The position numbers were made by a program, and so were the translations under genes. This document shows, in pieces, positions 1-13,315 of a stretch of 64,000 nucleotides of DNA. Where the stretch lies: assembly GCA_945910005.1 (NCBI GenBank), contig OX246738.1, positions 21,664,186 through 21,728,185 of the forward strand. The letters are read 5' to 3'. The notes under the pieces were generated by a model. It worked only from the letters and a program-made list of their open reading frames with translations, had not been told where the DNA came from and did not search any database. The DNA is from Isoperla grammatica. Its lineage: Eukaryota > Arthropoda > Insecta > Plecoptera > Perlodidae. Within the stretch, counting starts at the first letter, position 1. Each line of letters opens with the position of its first letter.

Positions 1-529
1 TGCCTTTTGTTTTAAAAATGTGTGTGTGTTTGTCAGATTCTATAACTTCCCACTGTCAGCGAGAACTAGAGACAACATGTGTTTTTAGTGGGATTGAATG
101 GTAAACATTTGGTTGTTTGTTAGGTGTCAAATACATTACGGTTAAAGGGATGCAAAAGCTGATTTACAAGGGTCTTTTTTTGCTTGTATCTTATATCAGG
201 TTTGTAATTGTAGTTCTGTAAAACGATGATCATATTTCATCCCACCGTCACAGCATGGGTTTGACATCGCACGCTAGAGTGTGTGTGCATCTGAAGTAAC
301 CATGTTGTGGGTAGGTCCCCGTCTATGCACTTTGGCTCAAGCTACGATAAATACAATTTTCTTTTGTCTATCCAGTCCACTCGGGGGGCATTAAAACATT
401 CAATGTTGTATGTCCCTCGTTGCTATGACTCCAAAGCGAGCTTCAAGTCACCGATCACATGTCTGCCATCACCACTTCATGCACGGTTTGGAATCAAGTC
501 CATAAGTATAATATATATAAAAAGAAAAA

Positions 530-560
530 ACATGAACTGGGAATCGAACCCTGGACTGTG
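530..560 (-). mobile_element. tRNA-like SINE fragment, minus strand
   Basis: AACTGGGAATCGAACCCTGG is an inverted B box with flanking stem. Only the T-arm part is convincing. Similar inverted B-box scraps occur at 17868 and 30459 (GGGAGTCGAACCCACG). Confidence 0.35.
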
Positions 561-2696
561 TGGAGCGAAAGGAAGCACAACGGGGTCTGATTGTAAGAGC
601 TAACTCATCGGTAACGGCGTATTCTTTAGGAAATCGAACGCCAGTTCTTCATATACAAACACAACCCTATTCCCACGTTCCCTCTGTCGGTCTGTTTGTA
701 TGGAAGACGTCTAAAAACTCCAGCCGGTCGAGTGTTCGTATTTCCTTTCTTTTACCATTTCATCTCAAGGATCCAGACGAGACAACGGGGCCTGTGTTTC
801 ACGCAGTGTTTACCTTCCTACCGAGTCCAGTGGGCGAACTGTTTGAAGATGTCATAGGGCAAAGCTTTCGCCCCAGCCTTGATGGTGGCCCAGATTCTAG
901 CTATACGGACGGGATCTTCGAGAAGTGAATGGACTCGCTGCAACAACTCGCGATGAATGAATCAAGATTCTAGATTGTGGGTTGTGGCTGAGCTGGTTGT
1001 ATCTATTAGCGCTTTATTGCCATGCAGCCAACTATCACGCATTACATTATCAACAGTCGTGGAGGCGTCGGCAAAAGCTGCACTCGTTGACCTACGGGAA
1101 ATACCTTCAAACTAGTAGTCGGCTACTCGTAGTAGACACTTTCCTCAAAAAGAAACTAAACTGTCTTGTTGCTTTTAAACGCCTTTGTTAGGATTCAGTA
1201 TATTTATATTAATCAAATAAACATATTGTCCTAAAATTGAAAAGTACTTGCAATCGAAATTAATTAAGCTATAGTATGATCAACGGATCGAGTACACTTC
1301 AAATCAGCTATATTATGTTATTTATGTACACTTTACGCTATTCTAATGTGTAGCTAATGCGCTCTATGTGTATATTTTGGCTGATTTGGTTTGAACAATG
1401 AAAAAAGAAAAATTAACATTTTGTTGGGCAGGAAGTTTTCCTGTTTATACACTGCACTATTTTACATGCTATGTTCATTCCGAGTTCGTGCTTTTGTTGT
1501 CCACTCCCATCGTAATTAATTTGTACTCGCAACGAGGTGGGCGATATAGTTTTAGTCAGGGACAAAGCCCCTTCCGTCGTAGGCAACGTTTTTGGTGCTC
1601 CTTATGTCTGATTGCCTACGCGTTTTTAGGTGATATCTTATCATAAAACAAAAAATAAAATGAAAGTAAATATTGCATGGGCAAAATGGTACTTTAAGAT
1701 ATAACAAAGTTTACTCGCAACCTATCGAAGGTCACTCGCAAGTTGCGAGCTAAAAGTGTGAGTAGATTTTTTTTAGTGAGTAGAATTTTGAATTTTGGAG
1801 GGTTGGTTTTTACCTTTTGTTCATTTGCACTTTTCAGTTTACATATAATTATGAGTATGGCGGTACTTGAATCTTCTTTTATTTTAAAGTTTCAAACAGG
1901 TGACAACTGAAACGTTTTAAAATTTTACATTTAGTCCTTCATTAGTTATCCATTTCAAGTCTCCAATACAAATAACGAGCACAGATGGCCGGCCAAGCTT
2001 GCCATGCACTGGAACTCTCAGAACTAAAGCGGCGCCTACACTATACACGTGTAATCTAAGAGTGCACAAAAGAAGTTAGATAGAAGAAGTGCGATATTTT
2101 CAACCGTGCCTGATAAGCACTCTCATGTATGAACAAGTAGTCTAAGAGAAGAAACAAGTTTCCTCAAGAACACGTTCTTTTTAGGAAAATGTTATTAGGA
2201 CGCGTTCCTTTTTCAACATTACGAACAAACAAGTTACTATTGTGTGGAAACTTTGAACGATCTATGTTCGTTTATAAAGTTCTTGATAACCTGTGGTGTT
2301 CAGGTATAAACATTTCTATTGCTTACAATTATGTCTAAAAAGTAAAAAGTAACAAACACAAGAATAAAACGAATCAAATTGTTGGGACTGATTCCGCTGC
2401 ATCTATCAACCCTTCTCAGACTCATAAACTCTGAATCGATACCTACTCAATATGTCTTGCCTAAACATATTTTCTTCCTTTGATTGATATAGACAACTTT
2501 TAAATGGTCTTTCTCCTTTTTGGAAGTTCCCAAATTTCTTAAATTTTTCTTTTTGACATCTGCTTCTAAAGCGGAGATTGTCGAAGACTGACCACGTCAT
2601 GTCTATTTCATAGTGTCTCGTTTGTTCAGACAAGTGTACACGTCGCTATTTGTCCATGATAACACTGTTATCACGCTCAAACGAGCGACGTGCCGG

Positions 2697-2720
2697 CTGT
2701 CTGTCTGTCTGTCTGTCTGT
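2697..2720. repeat. (CTGT)n microsatellite
   Basis: Six CTGT units in a row, followed by GTCGG. Confidence 0.9.
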
Positions 2721-2763
2721 GTCGGTTGCATTGTGCATGCGACGCGAGCTGTTCCACGGCCCA

Positions 2764-2833
2764 GCCAATCACAAGTGTCGCTCGCGGCGCGTGACGTCAG
2801 ACGAAGCGGGTTCACACACCTTGTATTATATAC
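2764..2833 (+). promoter_or_regulatory. Promoter-like cluster: CCAAT, CRE, TATA
   Basis: AGCCAATCAC (CCAAT box, about 2763), a full CRE TGACGTCA (2792-2799) and TATTATATACTATA (2824-2837) occur in order within 75 bp in an otherwise GC-richer patch. It could be the promoter of an unseen transcript or chance in a repeat; no exon is recognised downstream. Confidence 0.25.
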
Positions 2834-2851
2834 TATAGCTCCAACGTAACC

Positions 2852-3055
2852 GACCTCAGATCAGATATCTACTGCCCGTTTCATCCACTCTGTTTCAACT
2901 AAAATCAACATATTCCTGGCGTTCTTTCACACATTCGTAAATACGGTCTTCCCCTTAGTACGGTGCACTGTGCGCAAGCTTCAACAGTCATTAGTCACGC
3001 CTGCTGTCTTAGAAATTTCTAGGTAACCAACCGAAGGTCGTAAATAATCCCTTAT
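2852..3055. repeat. Dispersed repeat D1, copy 1
   Basis: ACTGCCCGTTTCATCCACTC ... CTGGCGTTCTTTC ... GTCTTCCCCTTAGTACGGTGCAC ... AACCGAAGGTCGTAAAT matches in order with 16,793-16,960 and, partly, 25,039-25,100. Confidence 0.6.
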
Positions 3056-5807
3056 GGACCTCCTTCAAGAAAAATTAAAATGCGTGGTAGGAACTGGAGA
3101 AGTAGAAAATGAAGTTGGAACGATATTGTATTGTTCGGGCAATTTTACTATGATTGCGGCCTAAGTATTGCGATGCAGTAAATTGTGCTGATTGCATTGA
3201 GATCTTAGGCCGATTGTTTGTTTACTAGTGTATTGGAATTAATAATAGTAGTAACGCAGAAGACAAGTACAGCACTACGTCATATGCTATTTTCCGTCCG
3301 GGCTTTATGTTTCATCAACACGTGAGTAAAGTTGTAATAACCTTAACCATCTTATTAGTTTGTTATCAATGTAGCATTTCGTGTAGGCCCACACACACCA
3401 CTTTGTTCAAGATGGAAAACAAATAGTCCACACAATCTTTCCACTAGGCCTATGTTATTATATCCATGTAATCTAATCTAACATTGTTATGGTGGATATA
3501 TACAATCGTTAACATAACAACTAATGATGGGAATATGTGCGCCATGTTTCTATGCGGGTATTATTTAAAATTCTGAATTTAATTGTACGTAAATAACGAG
3601 TACAAAACACGTCGAAGTACTGTTATTGTTGTTGTTTTAATGGTAGTGCTGATATTTGACAGAGTAACACGCGATACTGAAGCCACTGTGTGAAGAGCAT
3701 GTGTGCATGTAATATTATTTTTTATAATAATGTAGACAAAGCTTGTAAATTTTTATGTAACTGCATTTTCCGCCAAAGGCTTGAAACAAACCCGATACCA
3801 TATTATTAGATGGAGGATATTTTTAAACCTCACTTAAACCATATGCCTCGACTTCTTTTCGGCCACCCATCATTATTTCTATTGTGGTCGCAAGATTGTT
3901 TTCTTCCAGGGAACTAAGGCTGCACAGACTTGCGGTCAACCGGTAATGACGACCACAATGCTCTTCACGTTTCATTCGCAATTTGTTAGTCTTCCGCTGA
4001 GTCACAGACAGCGATCGTCCTGACTCCTGTAATCCTCGTTGCTCCAATCAAATGACGCTGGATGTCAAATAATCAACGCATGCGCAATGCGTGCATTAAT
4101 GTGTTTGTGAGGCAATATTACTGTTTGTGCAACGTACTAACAAATGGCATAGTACCTATATAAGATGAAAAAAAAACATATCAGAAAGTACCGCTTTCGG
4201 AGAAAAAATAGCATTCAAATGACCTCCACTCCAAGTATTGTAGCTTTCACATGAAAGCAGTCTGGCTAACTACTTATCCTTCCATCAATCAGATAGACGT
4301 AACATTAAGTTGGCTGGCAGATTACCTTGAGAGGTGTGTTGTAATCACGAATCAAGCAAGTGCCCGGCAGCCAGGGAATCAGAGTTCGAATTCCTGACAT
4401 ATATCTCCCCCCCCCCCCCCCCCCCGACTCAGGCATGTACTGAACTCCATCACCATCAACATTCATCAATCTTATCACGATGATGTCGAGTGGTAATGGA
4501 AGATTGTCTTAGTACCTCCTGTTAGCCTACTTCTTGACTGTTTCACCCGCCGACTAGCATGGACATGCTTGACCTCTCGTCGTAAATAATGTGACCTAAG
4601 GATCTGGATAACACCTCCTCCACACGACTACAACACCAACAATATTTACAGTTTGTCACGTGACCGGTGCATAAGCATTCATCTGGGTTCGAGTTAGAGT
4701 CACGACAAACTGTTGATTGCATTATAATACATACGTCACACGATAATAAAGCTAAATCATTCATTACCTAATCATAACAATGTATATGTACTGGTAATAA
4801 TAGCGTTACGATAATAGTAACAATACCGATCATAAAAATAGTAATAATAATAACTATGACAATGAAATTGTAAATCAAACGCGTTGCATGTGTTAGCAAA
4901 AATAAAAAAATAAAATTATGACAACGATTGTAGTGTCTCGGCGCCTAAAAATGAAAAGTTTATTTCTTGAAATAAGAATTAAAATGTTTGTTGCGTCGTG
5001 GATTATATACTGCATAATTCGTATCTAATCTAATTTAAGGAACAATTAATTCACTGACGAAAACTTGTGACGTAGGCCTACCAGTTGTCTTCGTCAGATA
5101 ACGAGGTACACAACCGTATAGCCTTGCAGCCTGTTTAGGCTACCTGGCACGCTTTATAGATGAATATACAAATCACGACATAAATAACAACGTATCGGGC
5201 ATGCCTACTTGATCAAATCAAAAAACTAATAATGCCAATGGCATCTCAAGAGAGTTATAAAATCATTAGAAGTGTATATGCTTGGAGGCGATCAATATAA
5301 TTCAAGTTTAGCCCTAAACATGCAACACTGTCGATTTCAAATCCCACCGTCATAAATACCGCACTAATTCCGACCAATTATTGAGGCCAGTGGCGTAGCA
5401 GACTCTGCCGCAGGCCCTGGCCTCACTCAACCAGACGAATTAACTCTCGGTTTCTGCAATCTTGATACAGTTCTTGTTCTTAAATCTAATTGTGTGGTGA
5501 GCTAATCAACTCAATTACTTCATCAAGTTGAGACAATAAAACTACAGCATACACGTATTGTGGCTGGATAGTTGTAATGTGGTATGATAAAAACACTCGT
5601 AGTCGTAGGCTTTCGTGGCCCGAGTCTATTTTTAAACTTGGCTTCTCGGTAACGCCGCTTCGTTTGTTTCTACATCAGTATTGTTGATAACAATCACAAT
5701 CATTGGCCAACCAACTGTCACATCTATATTTTAACAATCTACTATCAGCGTTCATAAATGAATAAGGTTGCTGTGGAACGACGTGTACCCAAAGATTACC
5801 GACGCTA

Positions 5808-7918
5808 ATGGTGCGTTCCCAATTCCCATGCCCTTACGTCGGACGTTGGAACGTCGAGGGGGCGGTGCCAGCGATTATTGTAAACGACTACAATCGGCCA
5901 ACGTCCGATTTTAGCGTCCGACGTAGATTTACCACGAGCACATCTCCGCGCGCGAAAGCTTGCGCGCGCATCCGGGTCGAGTCTATTCGGTTTTTTAGGG
6001 GCGGCCGGTAGTGAAGTGCAGCTAGCAGGTGTCAGTTGCTATCGGCAGTGGTCGGGAACACATCTCTCCTGCGCGCTTACGGCAGAGCTATACGGCCGGC
6101 CGTAGCAAGGCCGTCTAGATATATCGCTTCGCTCTCCAGGCCTGCAACTGCTTGGCGTGACGTCACGAGCTTAGGCGGACTGGCGAGCTGCCGTAGCATG
6201 GCGCGCATAGGAATAATACGGCGCGCAACACAGTTTTTGCCTTATAAAACAAAGTTTCTCACTATTTTCCCCCCTCATATGCATGTCTCAACATTACGGT
6301 GCGGATGGTACCGAATTTGTTCCGCGTTTACATCATTTCACTGCGTAATTGGCACCTAAATAAACTATTGACGTTTCTAATTTTGAGCCCATAGGCTTAT
6401 GACACTTCTATTTTACATACGATTTATTCGAAGAAATCGTATAATTGAAATATGTGGTTATGAAATAAAGTGGATAACTTGTATTCCTGTTATTTTGTAT
6501 GTATTATTGTTATTTTGTATTCCAATTATGAACCATAGCATTATAAAAAATTATATCTCTTATTATTCATGCTTACTTTTTAATTATTTGAATGGTATTG
6601 GTTATTGTATATCATGTTTGATTCAACAACTGATGATTTAATATCGTAAATTGGTTGATTTTTGTGTGAAATTTGAAAGTTGTAATACTTGTTTGTCCTG
6701 TTAATGTACTGTAGTTCGATTTACAGCCCGGCACGCAACATTTGCGAGGCATTTTGTCCGCCGAACCTCAGAGTCTATTTTATGGGAATAAAATATATTT
6801 ATAAAACGTCATTTTAACACAAAATAATAACGGGATTGTCACCGCGAAGACACGATATCACGAATAATCACTGAACATAATTATAAATATCACTTCACAT
6901 ACTTCACGACGTTTCAAATGTTTCTTTTTCCACACAAACACACACTGCACACACCCGCACAAAACTCGGCTCGAATGTAAGATGTTGTCTCAACTAGGTA
7001 AAGACCTGAACTAATTGAAGCTGTACTGTATACCTACCTTAGTAACCCATATTGTAGCTCAGACGGAAATAGCTATTTCTGGGAAACGAAAATAAGTTGT
7101 CAATGGACCATTCAAATACAATGCAAATGTCAATGGACTTTGAAAGGAATTTTAATCCCATTTCTTGCTACACAGGAAGTGCAGACATATTTCAGACGGT
7201 GCAGAATATTATACTGTCTAGTTCTTAAATACATCATGCATCAGATGGTCGGGAATGTCGAGAAAGCAAATAAAATTGGGAGATGTTGTGTAGCGCGCAA
7301 TGCTTTTCATAGCGCGTAGAGCCGAGCCATCCGCCTAATTGTGTGACGTCACAGCGGTGATCGAGAGCCAGTTGCAGGCCTGGAGATCACGAAGGCCCCG
7401 GCCGTAGCCAGTAGGCTACGGCAAAACTGCGTTCAGCCAATATTCAACTCATGGTTTTAAGATAACCAATACGCGCATCAAACATTGAATCACATAAATA
7501 CTTTTGTCTAACCTTTCTCTACACGATGATGTGCACTACATTTGTCAAACATTAATAGTTACTAAAATAATGTCATTAAAGCAGAGCAATGTTAGTGGAG
7601 ACCTTTCGATGATTTCTACGTTTTTTTACGATCGCACTTTGTATGGTTCACAAGAAACCTGTCATAAATATACCACTATCGTCGTCAGGGTATAATTGTC
7701 CTTTTTCTTGTCCCGCTTATTATATTGCTCTAGCTTTAATAGTTTTTGAAATAATGCAATGTAAGTGAAGCCATGTTTTGCCGCTACCGTTCACGCGCCG
7801 AGCGCGAGGATCACGCGTTTATGCGCTATCACCTGCATTCCAGTCGACTTGGACTCGCCCGTTTTGGCCAAGGGAGATGTGGTGTTGGTCAATCTATAAA
7901 ATCATGGGAACGCACCAT
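5808..7918. mobile_element. DNA transposon remnant with TIRs and TA duplication
   Basis: Left end ATGGTGCGTTCCCA (5808) and right end TGGGAACGCACCAT (to 7918) are exact inverted repeats, flanked by TA on both sides (5806-5807 and 7919-7920). No transposase frame is recognisable. Inside, 6066-6235 and 7276-7427 form a second, diverged inverted pair sharing CTCCAGGCCTGCAACTG, GTGACGTCAC and AGGCGGA. That suggests a nested element or long subterminal repeats. Superfamily unknown; the TA duplication would fit several. Confidence 0.7.
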
Positions 7919-8239
7919 TAGACTTAAGAATAACCTAAACCTACCCGAAACAAACGTTATCTTTTTAGTTTTTAACCTCCGTTGTAAATCGGTTTTGTAA
8001 CTGCATAGGATGGACATTAAATAAATAAATATTATGATACATTAACGACGCATGTGATACCAGAAAGCCAATAATTGCAATACACGTATGCTTCGATTTG
8101 GATTTGAACCCATACCCTCAGTTACCAAGAGCACAGTTCGGTGCAAACTTTTATCACAGATGTATCAGATATCGTACATCAACGCATCAGTCGACTTATG
8201 CAGGAGGCTGCTAGGACTTGGTCGAGTCGAGTTATTTAT

Positions 8240-8396
8240 ATTTATATATTTGGGCGAGTGCGTTCGTAGTTCAAATCCTGGCTTGGGCATAGGTATAGTG
8301 TGGATAGTTTTCATCTTCATACATCACTCACTGTTCGTCTCCGTTAGCATCATTGCGAAAATATATAGTACTGTTAAGCCCAAGTATCCTCATCAA
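8240..8396 (+). mobile_element. tRNA-derived SINE, family A copy
   Basis: A B-box-like GTTCAAATCCTGGCTTGGGCATAGG-type head is followed by TTTTCATCTTCATA, CATCACTCACTGT, CGTTAGCATCATTGC and a TTAAGCCC end. The same order recurs at 25,860-26,120 (+), 21,617-21,750 (-) and 27,010-27,125 (-). Confidence 0.65.
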
Positions 8397-8420
8397 CTTC
8401 TGCGAGGCTGAGGGTTACGA

Positions 8421-8560
8421 GTGCAGGTTAGAGAGCTGTGTGGACCAATGAACGTGGGTTCGAATCTCTCTTCGACTAATGTGGGGGCCGCGTACAAGTC
8501 CGAGCCATATGGTACCAAGGTACGTGGGTTCGCTTCCCGCTCAAGGCGCAGGTTTGGTAA
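8421..8560 (+). mobile_element. Double tRNA-like B-box repeat
   Basis: AACGTGGGTTCGAATCTCTC (8452) and TACGTGGGTTCGCTTCCCGC (8521) are two T-arm-like copies 70 bp apart in the same direction: a dimeric tRNA-derived fragment. A 156-codon open frame crossing it looks like no known protein. Confidence 0.45.
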
Positions 8561-8599
8561 TCGTGTGCGCCTCTCTTCTCGCCACTGGTGGGAACAATG

Positions 8600-10326
8600 T
8601 CGAAATTCGCACTCAACTTTGCATTCCCGCACCTCCAAAACAAAGACACCTACTAAAGTAAACAAGGCAATACATATATGCCCACGTGTCTTGGGTTATA
8701 TAGTCTTCGCGCAGTCGCTGCTACCTTGTTTGCCTGACAGTGGCGTAGGAATGAGGGCATCCCCCCCTCGATTCTTCTTGTCTCGTCATCATCACAATGC
8801 TGATTCAAGTGATATTGTAACGGACATCGAAGGCGCAACCCCCCTCCATCCCCCCCCTAACATAGAAAGTACTCAAGACAACCGTCAATGACATCGAGTG
8901 TCGAATGTTAATATTATTGCTAGGAAAACATGTGGGGCCTCCTTCAGGCAAGATGGAGTACTTCTTAGGAATCGTGACTTCAATATTTGTAACATCATTT
9001 TAACGATAACTCCGGATATTATGCCAGATGGCTTTGCACCAACCTCGTTGGCTTGTACTAGTCCTTCCATAACTCCATGTGGACATAATAATAATACTAA
9101 AAGAAAATTCGTTTATTTGCATTTAGCTTTTTTTAGAAATGTGTGGCTTTATTATTTGTATGAAAGAATGAATACCACATTCACAACGAAATTCCCGGGG
9201 TATCGCCTGGTATGCGCTTCACAAGAGTGACGGGGGGGGGGGCTTATTCCCCCAACTGACACCACTTTGGCCCTCTTCCGACCTTATTGAAGAATGAAAA
9301 GTAAAGCGATCTCTTAGAGCCTTACAAACAAGTGTTGCATAATGGGAATAATACTAAAAGTCACCTGTCCTCGGCTTCGGAGCGTATTCACAGAGGGATG
9401 TTGCCTTTGTAGAACCGCGACTGGTCATGCAGTTGTATTCCAAGAACGCTCCACCTGCTGATCTCGATCTACTGGTCAAACGGGCCGTTTTTCAGGTAGT
9501 TCGCGTAATATCCTCATTCCTCATTTCACCGTTCATGTGGAATTACACTCTTTATAAACAATTATCCTTGTACGAACCGCTAACTATAGGTATTACGAAG
9601 CGAAGGGCTGCTTCAGTACAGTTCCCAGCATACAGTGCACGAGGTGTGAGGTGTACTCGCACTATCACGACCCACTTTTCAATATTGGCGAGCTAAATGC
9701 CGATAATATTGACCTGACCTCGATCAATTCGTAAGAATGTTGTTGATTGATACGTGTTAGTGTTACCGCCCCCACTTATTTGCCAGCATCTCTTCCAAGC
9801 AGTACCTTGTGAGTGGTCACGCCACGTATATACTTCTTTCGCTCAAACTATGTTGATAATAACAAAACAAATATAGCAATTTGATGTGTAGGGCTAATAA
9901 TAACAGATATAGGCCTACCTAGTTTTAAATTTTAATACAATTTGATGAGGAAAGACATTGTCGCGTCGAATATAATATTGATTTATTTCGCTGAAGTTTC
10001 AGCCTAACTTTGTTATGTCATACTCATGTTCCATTCGTAATTACATTTTATTAAAATTATTCCGGGACGCAAAAGCCTAATATCTGAAATGGGCGAGTAA
10101 TATTTCCGCTGCCTTCTTCGGACGGGAGGGTATTGTCGGTTGCAACAAGGCCGTCTGGCAATGTACATGTTTGACAGGTCCAACCGACAGAACCCCGCGT
10201 CTGAGGAAGCCAGCTGATGCTGCCGAAATAGTGCGAATTTTATAATTGTGTTTTGTAGTGATTTTATGAAAATTGTTCGGTTACAAATCCCTGGTTTTGT
10301 CGATAATGATAATACAATATATAAGA
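8600..10326. other. No recognisable gene
   Basis: Contains C-rich/G-rich strings (8761, 9229-9242), and a CAGTGGCGTAGG word at 8737 that resembles a hAT end but has no clear partner. A minus-strand frame (8885-9070) looks moderately protein-like but is unassigned. Confidence 0.5.
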
Positions 10327-10334
10327 TATATAAG

Positions 10335-10715
10335 CAGGGCTGTAGTTGGGCCTGGGCGGGCCTGGGCGCCGCCCAGGCTAGTGTTTTTCAGCCTGGGCTT
10401 AGCCCAGCCACACTTTTGTCTTTGCGACCTAGGCGCGCTCAGGCTTATTCATGAAAATCGGCGGCAATTATTATGCTTACAAATCTAAGCATAATAGATA
10501 CGTGATTTTGACATAAACAAAATGAAATAGTAACCTACTTGAATACTCCACAAAATATAAATCCATTAGAAATGTTTGGTTATAATTTTGTCTTTTATAA
10601 ACAAAGTAGTTCCACTGTGACTGTATGTGAGCATTGCCGCTCCCCCCCCCCCCCCCCCCACCCTCCTCCGCAAACAAGGCGCCCAGGCTGATATTAATTT
10701 ACGACTACACCCCTG
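10335..10715. mobile_element. hAT-type MITE, 381 bp
   Basis: Left end CAGGGCTGTAGTTG, right end CGACTACACCCCTG (inverted match, 2 mismatches), with the perfect 8-bp duplication TATATAAG at 10327-10334 and 10716-10723. An 8-bp duplication with CAGGG termini is typical of hAT elements. It contains an 18-C run (10642-10659) and no coding capacity. Confidence 0.88.
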
Positions 10716-10723
10716 TATATAAG

Positions 10724-10847
10724 ATTATAAGATATAAGTTTTTTTAAAGGTTTTTGGTTTATTTTTTATGGCCCGTTGCTTTCACCTAAAATAATAATAT
10801 AAATAATGCACTAAATTGACAACGACGACGACGTGCACGTTAAGGCT

Positions 10848-10878
<31 letters not shown>

Positions 10879-12973
10879 GATCATTATACGTAACGAGTCT
10901 GTGAATGATGTCTAGTCACTGTCGAGTCGGGGAAGATCGCGAGCGTGGGCCCGGCCCAACCCACGTGCTCGCAGGTGTAACTATCGAGCCTGTAGGTGGG
11001 CGCGACCTGCGTGCGTGGGGAGAGACTGGGAGCGCCCCCCCCCCCCCCCCCCCCCCAACCCGCCGACAGTTGAATGCAGCGACCAAGGTCGTACACCGCG
11101 TTTATCAATGAATTAACGGATTACTTGGCAACAAATTGAAATATCACCTACCCGGCATGGCATTGTTTTGTGACATGTTGGCTTCGCCGCTGTTGCTGCA
11201 CTAGTTACAGTATTGCGCATGAATCCCACGCACGAAAAGACTCAACACAACAATGTTTTTGCTTTTTCTGTATGCGAGCGATTTTTTTGGCGGGGAATGC
11301 CGACAAAAATGTGCTTCATGTAGATTGAGTCACGGTATACGAGTGCATCGCAAGTAGGCTCGGGTCAAACCGGTCAAACCCTGCAGTATGGCTGGACCTC
11401 GCAGTGGACAGCAGAAGTGGCGGAGTGGACAGTATGGGTAAAGGGGGCGAGGTCACTTTTAGCGGAAAGTCTATAAATCGTAGTTTCCAAAAGCAATTGT
11501 GAACGGGCATACGGTTAATTTGTGGTGATCAATAATAGATTGATTATCAGGGCGTGTTTAATATTGTACCGGGAGGGGAATGTACATTCCATTTTTATTA
11601 TCAGCTGATAATGAGTAGAGATGTTTGTAAATGGTGTTATGATTTCAAAAAATATTGTTTATATATTTTACAATTTTGATGTTATGGCGGTTGTGTTTTT
11701 TGTTGTGATTTTGACAGTGAATTGCCCCATGACACAACTTGTTCAAGTTATAAAGGAAACGTTGTATATACAGTGTCATGATCTAACAATATTTCTCGTT
11801 ACTAGAGATATTAGATCATGATACAGTGTTGTGAACCTAGAAATATGTTCACATAAAAATAGAACAGAATATAATATTAACGCGTCCGTAATAAAATTGA
11901 AATTACATATTTTTTTAAATGCCAACAGTAATCTTTAACACAGGAAAAGGAAAAATAGTAAAAAACGACGATCTCGCTGCTATATTGCTAACTAATACAA
12001 ATTTCGATGTTATAACTGGAAAATTTTGCATCTTACGAATTTTCATAGGGGAATGTTGGTGTTTTTGAGGTGCCAATCGACACGTATACACTTTGTTCAC
12101 ATCTTCTTTCATTGGTCAGGTCAGCGCTTTTCGCGATTTCGAGATCCGCGAAAAACAAATACCTTGATAAATCTCTTGACTTGCCGACGACGCGACACAC
12201 CTACCAGTCAATGTTTTTGAAGCGGTACGCTATTTTGCTTAGCATGTCACCGATGTGTACAATTATAATGGTGTGCGTAATACTAATAGGTACTTGAGAA
12301 TGAAAACAGCTTGCATATGCATACACGTACTCTCCAGCTGCCCCCCCCCCCCCCCACCCCATACAGTTCAAGACACGAAATTGTAAGATCTTTCTGTACG
12401 ATATTTTGATCATTTTCTCAGCAATACTGTGTTTTTTTTTCGCTTAGCTTATTGCAAAGGTTACTCAAAGAGTATATCGCTGTTGACGGTTTACCTACAA
12501 CAAAACTCCATCGACATATTTTCTTGTGATACTTCTATTTAACCACATCTTTGGAAATTGACTCCAATCTTTCTGTACGTAAACTGTGACTTCTGAGCCA
12601 TCATTACAACAAAGTTACAAAGCACATGATAAATGATGTACACGTTCCTAACTGAAAATTAGTTCTTGTAACTGAGCAGGTGGACAATAAATACAAAAGT
12701 ATTTACTGTTTTGTTGTTTATTGTTCTCAGTGTTCGACACAAATATAAGAAAGAGAATATTCAAAAAATTACATTCAATATCAAAAAATCTTGTAATGAT
12801 GCGAGTCTAGAAAAAATATTAAAAAGTATTACATTTGGATAAAATTAGACAATTATTTGAAATATTATTGAAAAAGTTCATTTAATCCAAACAAGAATGT
12901 TTTATTGAGTGAGTTAGATAGTGATTTGGGCACTGTTGAGTACCAATGCAGCTTCGTTCGAAACCGAGCTGTA
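10724..12973. other. No recognisable gene
   Basis: Contains the (TAA)n repeat, poly-C runs at 11035 and 12341, and a short inverted repeat at about 11,770-11,822 (CATGATCTAA / TTAGATCATG). Confidence 0.5.
10848..10876. repeat. (TAA)n microsatellite
   Basis: About nine TAA units between TTAAGGCT and TGAGGATC. Confidence 0.9.
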
Positions 12974-13173
12974 TGAGACTTGAATGCGCGGAGCAATGCA
13001 AGACGTGCTGGGACCCAGTTGGAACCCAGCTGAGACTTGAATGCGCGGAGCAATGCAAGACAGTTGGAACCCAGCTGAGACTTGAATGCGCGGAGCAATG
13101 CAAGACGTGCGCCCAGTTGGAACCCAGCTGAGACTTGAATGCGCGGAGCAATGCAAGACGTGCGCCCAGCCTC
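12974..13173. repeat. Tandem repeat, 45-57-bp unit, 4 copies
   Basis: TGAGACTTGAATGCGCGGAG starts at 12974, 13031, 13076 and 13129, followed by CAATGCAAGAC and a variable spacer to CAGTTGGAACCCAGC. Step varies 57/45/53, so all three frames are disturbed; the open frames over it are chance. Confidence 0.9.
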
Positions 13174-13249
13174 GCTGACTTTCTCATTTGACCACGTCTC
13201 ACAGATTACCGATGATAACACCTCTCAAACGTCCCCCACACTCGAAACT

Positions 13250-13315
13250 ACACAAGTGGTTTGCAAAGCACTTATTATAGTGTACACAAGTGGTTTGCAA
13301 AGCTCTTATTATAGT
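13250..13315. repeat. 32-bp direct duplication
   Basis: ACACAAGTGGTTTGCAAAGC followed by (A/T)CTTATTATAGT occurs at 13250-13281 and 13284-13315, one mismatch. Confidence 0.9.

Larger units (their letters stand above)
1..5805. other. No recognisable gene; intergenic or upstream intron
   Basis: AT-rich sequence with stop codons in all frames, one SINE scrap (530), the (CTGT)n repeat, dispersed repeat D1 and a poly-C run (4407). Short frames such as 560-928 resemble nothing and begin in SINE sequence. Confidence 0.6.

Noticed and set aside
560..928. 122-codon frame
   Set aside because: Starts in SINE sequence, no homology I recognise, no splice or promoter context.
6399..6641. 80-codon frame rich in Ile/Tyr
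   Set aside because: AT-rich chance frame inside the TIR element; no transposase motif.
8421..8891. 156-codon frame
   Set aside because: Crosses tRNA-like repeats and C-rich strings; composition not protein-like.
8737..9270. hAT element starting CAGTGGCGTAGG
   Set aside because: The best right end (GACACCACTT near 9260) is a poor inverse and no 8-bp duplication is visible.
12865..13221. Minus-strand 80-118 codon frames with repeated LLRAFKSQLGSN
   Set aside because: They come from the 45-57-bp tandem repeat; the step length breaks any common frame.
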